A DNA stretch of 64,000 bases, from contig JABLYA010000001.1 in assembly GCA_013177855.1 (NCBI GenBank), positions 1,901,573 to 1,965,572 on the forward strand. Direction: 5' to 3'. A model generated the notes under the pieces. It was not told where the DNA came from, did no database searches, and saw only the letters and a program-made list of their open reading frames with translations. Shown here piece by piece: positions 61,227 through 64,000 of this stretch. A program made the translations under genes and the position numbers. Each line of letters begins with the position of its first letter. Position 1 is the stretch's first letter. This DNA comes from Ignavibacteria bacterium (GTDB taxonomy: Bacteria > Bacteroidota > Ignavibacteria > Ch128b).

Positions 61227-63407
61227 ATGAAATCAAAATTTTTACTTTTTGTTTTTCTTTTAATCGCAATAAATCTACAGGGGCAGCAAAAAAGACAATT
61301 TGGAATTCTGGAAGGAAAAGTAATTGATGAAACAGGTCAGCCATTAATTGGTGCAAATATAAGAATTGAGAATACACTAATTGGCGCCGCTACAAATCGC
61401 AAAGGAATGTTCAGGATAATCCGTGTGCCCGTTGGCTTTCACAAAGTTAGATTCTCAATGGTAGGTTATGAACAAAAAATTATTGATGTGGAAATTAAAC
61501 TTAATCAAACAACTTTTGTTGAAGTTCAATTGCAGCAAGTCGCAATTCAAACAAATGAGATATTTGTAACAGCAAGTAAGTATGAACAGAAATTGTCCGA
61601 AATTCCAATAAGTGTTAGTGCTTTGAGTTCGCAAGAACTTTCTCAAAGAAATATTAAGAGATTTGATGAAGCTTTGAGATTTGTCTCAGGAATTAATATG
61701 ACATCTGACCAGATTAGCATTCGAGGTTCGAGCGGTTATACTCGTGGTGCTGGCAGTCGAGTTCTTCTTTTATTCGATGGAATACCGCTATACACTGGTG
61801 ATACAGGTGATATCATCTGGCAATTGATTCCAATTCAAGAAATTGAAAGAGTTGAAGTTGTAAAATCAGCAGGTTCGGCACTTTATGGTTCACAAGCAAT
61901 TGGCGGAGTGATTAATGTTGTTTCAAAAGATTTTTCTGGTACTCCTGTAACTTATTTTAAAACATTAGGTGGATTTTATGATAAGCCTTATTATAAAGAA
62001 TGGAATTGGTCACCACGAACGAGATACTTCAACAATTTAACACTTTCACATACGAGAAAAATTGGTGATGTAGGATTAACGGTTTCAGCTTCCCGGTTTG
62101 AAGATGATTCTTATAAAATGAATGCTTTCACAAAGAGATATTCTTTATTTGTTAAATCGAAGTTTAATATTAATCCAACCAATAATATTTCATTTTTATT
62201 TCACGGTACAACTTATAAAAGTGGAAGTTATCTTTACTGGCAAGATTCACGAAACGCATTAATTCCGCCTGCTGGACAAATTGGTCAATGGGTAAAAACT
62301 TTGAGATACAATGTTCATCTGAATTATCAAAATCTTTACTCAGCCAATACACTTTTCAATTTTCGTAATAGCTGGTTTCACAACGATTGGTGGGATAATA
62401 CAGAAGCAAACAATAGTTCAAAAAGTGAATACATAAGGAGTGAGCTATCCGTAAATTATTTCCCGAATGATATACATAAAATTGTTGCTGGCGTCGAAGG
62501 GAGTTATTCCGTTGTAAGTTCAAATATATTTTCAAATCCAACAGCTTTTGGTTTAGCTTTATTTGGACAGGATGAGTTCAGATTAATTCAGCAGTTGAAA
62601 ATGACTACAGGTCTTCGAATTGATTATCAGAATGTTGAAAATACATTGAGCGAATTAAACTTTAATCCAAAGATTGCATTTAATTATGCATTGCAAGATA
62701 ATTTTTATTTAAGAGCATCTGCTGGTAGAGGTTATCGTGCGCCCACACCTTCTGAATTGTTCAGCACCACTAATGTAAGTGGAATTAGAGTTGTCCCTAA
62801 TCCAAACTTAAAGTCAGAATCCAGTTGGTCATTTGAAGCAGGAATGAATTACACAATTGAAGATCTTTACAAGTTTGATTTTGCTCTTTTTGATAATGAA
62901 CTTTACAATTTTATTGAACCATCGATTGATCCATTAACAAGTTTTATTCAATTTAAAAATGTAACTCGAGCAAGAATTCTAGGTTATGAACTTAATTTTG
63001 CATCAGAATTCTTTAATAAAAGTTTATCAGTAAATTTAGGTTACACTTACCTTTGGGCGCGTGATTTGAAAAACAATATCTTTTTGAAATACAGACCCCG
63101 GCATTTGCTTTATGTATCTTCAAATTACAAGTATGATTTCGTTCAGCTTGGAATTGATTTTCGTTATTGGAACAGGCTTGAAACTATTGATGAAGATTTA
63201 ATTAATCTTGGAATTGTAAAAGACGGTGATTTGAGGGATAAAGTTTTTTTAACGGACTTAAATCTTTCTTTTGATTTATTCCATTTCAAAATTCCTTTAA
63301 GAATATATTTCACTGTTAATAACCTTTTAAATTATAATTACATTGAGATGATAGGAAATCTTGGACCAATCAGATCATTCACAATATCGGTTGAGGGAAT
63401 TTTGTAA
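61227..63407 (+). CDS. TonB-dependent outer-membrane receptor with N-terminal carboxypeptidase-regulatory-like domain
   Basis: 726 residues. Signal peptide (about 1-20), then a beta-sandwich regulatory domain (about 28-110, 'LEGKVIDETGQPLIGANIRI' and 'GFHKVRFSMVGYEQKIIDVE'), a plug domain with the TonB-box-adjacent 'NEIFVTASKYEQKLSEIPIS' and 'SIRGSSGYTRGAGSRVLLLF', 'GSALYGSQAIGGVINVVSK', and a 22-strand barrel ending in the terminal-strand region 'GPIRSFTISVEGIL'. It imports a large ligand (siderophore, cobalamin or glycan) using TonB energy. The ligand is unknown. The window begins with a BtuF-like protein and holds a corrinoid enzyme, so B12 is one candidate. The GAGAGG ribosome binding site is 7 bases upstream. 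Confidence 0.94.
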   Translation: MKSKFLLFVFLLIAINLQGQQKRQFGILEGKVIDETGQPLIGANIRIENTLIGAATNRKGMFRIIRVPVGFHKVRFSMVGYEQKIIDVEIKLNQTTFVEVQLQQVAIQTNEIFVTASKYEQKLSEIPISVSALSSQELSQRNIKRFDEALRFVSGINMTSDQISIRGSSGYTRGAGSRVLLLFDGIPLYTGDTGDIIWQLIPIQEIERVEVVKSAGSALYGSQAIGGVINVVSKDFSGTPVTYFKTLGGFYDKPYYKEWNWSPRTRYFNNLTLSHTRKIGDVGLTVSASRFEDDSYKMNAFTKRYSLFVKSKFNINPTNNISFLFHGTTYKSGSYLYWQDSRNALIPPAGQIGQWVKTLRYNVHLNYQNLYSANTLFNFRNSWFHNDWWDNTEANNSSKSEYIRSELSVNYFPNDIHKIVAGVEGSYSVVSSNIFSNPTAFGLALFGQDEFRLIQQLKMTTGLRIDYQNVENTLSELNFNPKIAFNYALQDNFYLRASAGRGYRAPTPSELFSTTNVSGIRVVPNPNLKSESSWSFEAGMNYTIEDLYKFDFALFDNELYNFIEPSIDPLTSFIQFKNVTRARILGYELNFASEFFNKSLSVNLGYTYLWARDLKNNIFLKYRPRHLLYVSSNYKYDFVQLGIDFRYWNRLETIDEDLINLGIVKDGDLRDKVFLTDLNLSFDLFHFKIPLRIYFTVNNLLNYNYIEMIGNLGPIRSFTISVEGIL

Positions 63408-63489
63408 AGTTTATTTGCCATTTGAAAATTGAAAATGATATTTGTTGAACTTAACTTAAAATTAAAGAAATCAAAAAGGAGGAAATATG

Positions 63490-64000
63490 ATGCAAAATAA
63501 AATACTAATTTGTATGATATTTATCTCTATTACTTTATTTATGGGCTGTACAAGAGCAACATTCATGGCGATTGAAAGGCAAGGAGGTCTCGAAGAAAAG
63601 ATCGTCAGTAAGGACATATTTTCTATTTTAAATCAGACTAATCCTAGATTACTTGATAAGGTTTTAGATAACTTAACATTACCTGAGAAATTGTACAGTT
63701 TAATTGGCAGGAATGATAGAATTCTAATACAAAGCCTAGAAAGGAATTATTATTCTGATAATGATTTGCAATTAGTTATTAATCGTGGGTTGATCTCAAA
63801 ATTTTTGAACAGAAATATTCCTGTTTTAGAAAGGGATGAAAATATATTAATAACTGCATTGGTAGAAAATAACGAAAACTTGGGGCGTGATTGGAAAGCT
63901 TATAGTTTCAAGGCTATTGATACTCAATTCGTTTTTGAAAATAAAAATCCTTTACAAACTGCAACAAAAGTTTTTGCTTATAGAGTCTTAGAATTTGGTA
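63490..64000 (+). CDS. Lipoprotein, N-terminal part (runs off the window)
   Basis: An open frame of 170 residues continues to the window end. A lipoprotein signal peptide has lipobox 'LFMGC'. The ATG at 63490 has AAGGAGG 7 bases upstream; the ATG one codon earlier is too close. The visible mature part ('LPEKLYSLIGRNDRILIQSL', 'ISKFLNRNIPVLERDENI') has a helix-strand mix ending in 'DENILITALVEN', which loosely recalls FlgO/CsgG-like outer-membrane lipoproteins, but I cannot assign a family. It starts 82 bp after the TonB receptor. Confidence 0.7.
   Translation, partial: MQNKILICMIFISITLFMGCTRATFMAIERQGGLEEKIVSKDIFSILNQTNPRLLDKVLDNLTLPEKLYSLIGRNDRILIQSLERNYYSDNDLQLVINRGLISKFLNRNIPVLERDENILITALVENNENLGRDWKAYSFKAIDTQFVFENKNPLQTATKVFAYRVLEFG

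Noticed and set aside
1-64000. CRISPR arrays, insertion sequences, prophage genes or integrases
   Set aside because: No spaced direct repeats of 25-40 bases and no transposase, integrase or phage structural genes were recognised on either strand.

Overview
The window is a gene-dense, strongly AT-rich bacterial chromosome segment. It fits a Bacteroidota/Chlorobi-group organism, most likely Ignavibacteria-like. Supporting signs are a secreted protein with the QNFPNPF-type type IX secretion tail (470-2698), a TonB receptor with an N-terminal carboxypeptidase-regulatory-like domain, gliding-phylum style lipoproteins, and Bacteroidota-type promoters (TTTG-N20-TAnnTTTG) in several gaps. Unlike typical Bacteroidetes, many genes here carry good Shine-Dalgarno sequences. 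The species cannot be fixed from this sequence alone. I see no insertion sequence, phage or CRISPR array. The most mobile-looking piece is a type II restriction-modification pair at 15.3-17.7 kb.

Layout. 1-9.5 kb: the tail of a BtuF-like corrinoid/metal-binding protein, a T9SS-exported TIM-barrel protein, a GlcD-type FAD oxidase, threonine synthase, a MobA-like/XdhC pair, an M2/M3-like metallopeptidase and a rhomboid protease. 9.6-19.2 kb: ComM-like AAA protein, ClpB with a heat-shock-like promoter, phosphotransacetylase, the restriction-modification pair, then a homocysteine methyltransferase/corrinoid protein pair that looks like a dismembered MetH. 19.3-22.3 kb (minus): a DUF1460 lipoprotein, a small secreted protein and a class II photolyase.

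22.5-40.8 kb is the most interesting part. Two large PAS/GAF histidine kinases (one ending in a dead receiver domain) precede a structured gap with a candidate sigma-54 promoter. Then comes a polysaccharide cluster: GT2, GT4, flippase, second GT2, and a nucleotidyltransferase-like/beta-helix/phosphoglycosyl-transferase fusion. Signalling genes are interleaved with it: PAS kinase, receiver, NtrC-type sigma-54 activator, STAS antagonist and receiver-receiver-PP2C phosphatase. Gene overlaps suggest one transcript. I infer polysaccharide export whose first step is coupled to two-component and partner-switching control. The nucleotidyltransferase half of the fusion has lost its signature Lys and metal-binding Asp, so it looks like a pseudoenzyme sensor.

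40.8-50.2 kb: EVE-domain protein, inositol monophosphatase, PAP2 phosphatase, a 488-bp gap, DUF2461 and a CPA2 antiporter (minus), an S9 peptidase, an aldo/keto reductase and an outer-membrane beta-barrel candidate. 50.3-56 kb: tRNA(CAT)-secG from a textbook Bacteroidota promoter, a lipoprotein and PBP4-type D,D-carboxypeptidase (minus), SDR and LOG-family proteins, then a minus-strand UspA / zinc-ribbon / rpsU set. 56.1-64 kb: purM, a TolB-like propeller, a TPR lipoprotein ending in a degenerate CHAT (caspase-like) domain, a small lipoprotein, a TonB receptor and the start of another lipoprotein cut by the window edge.
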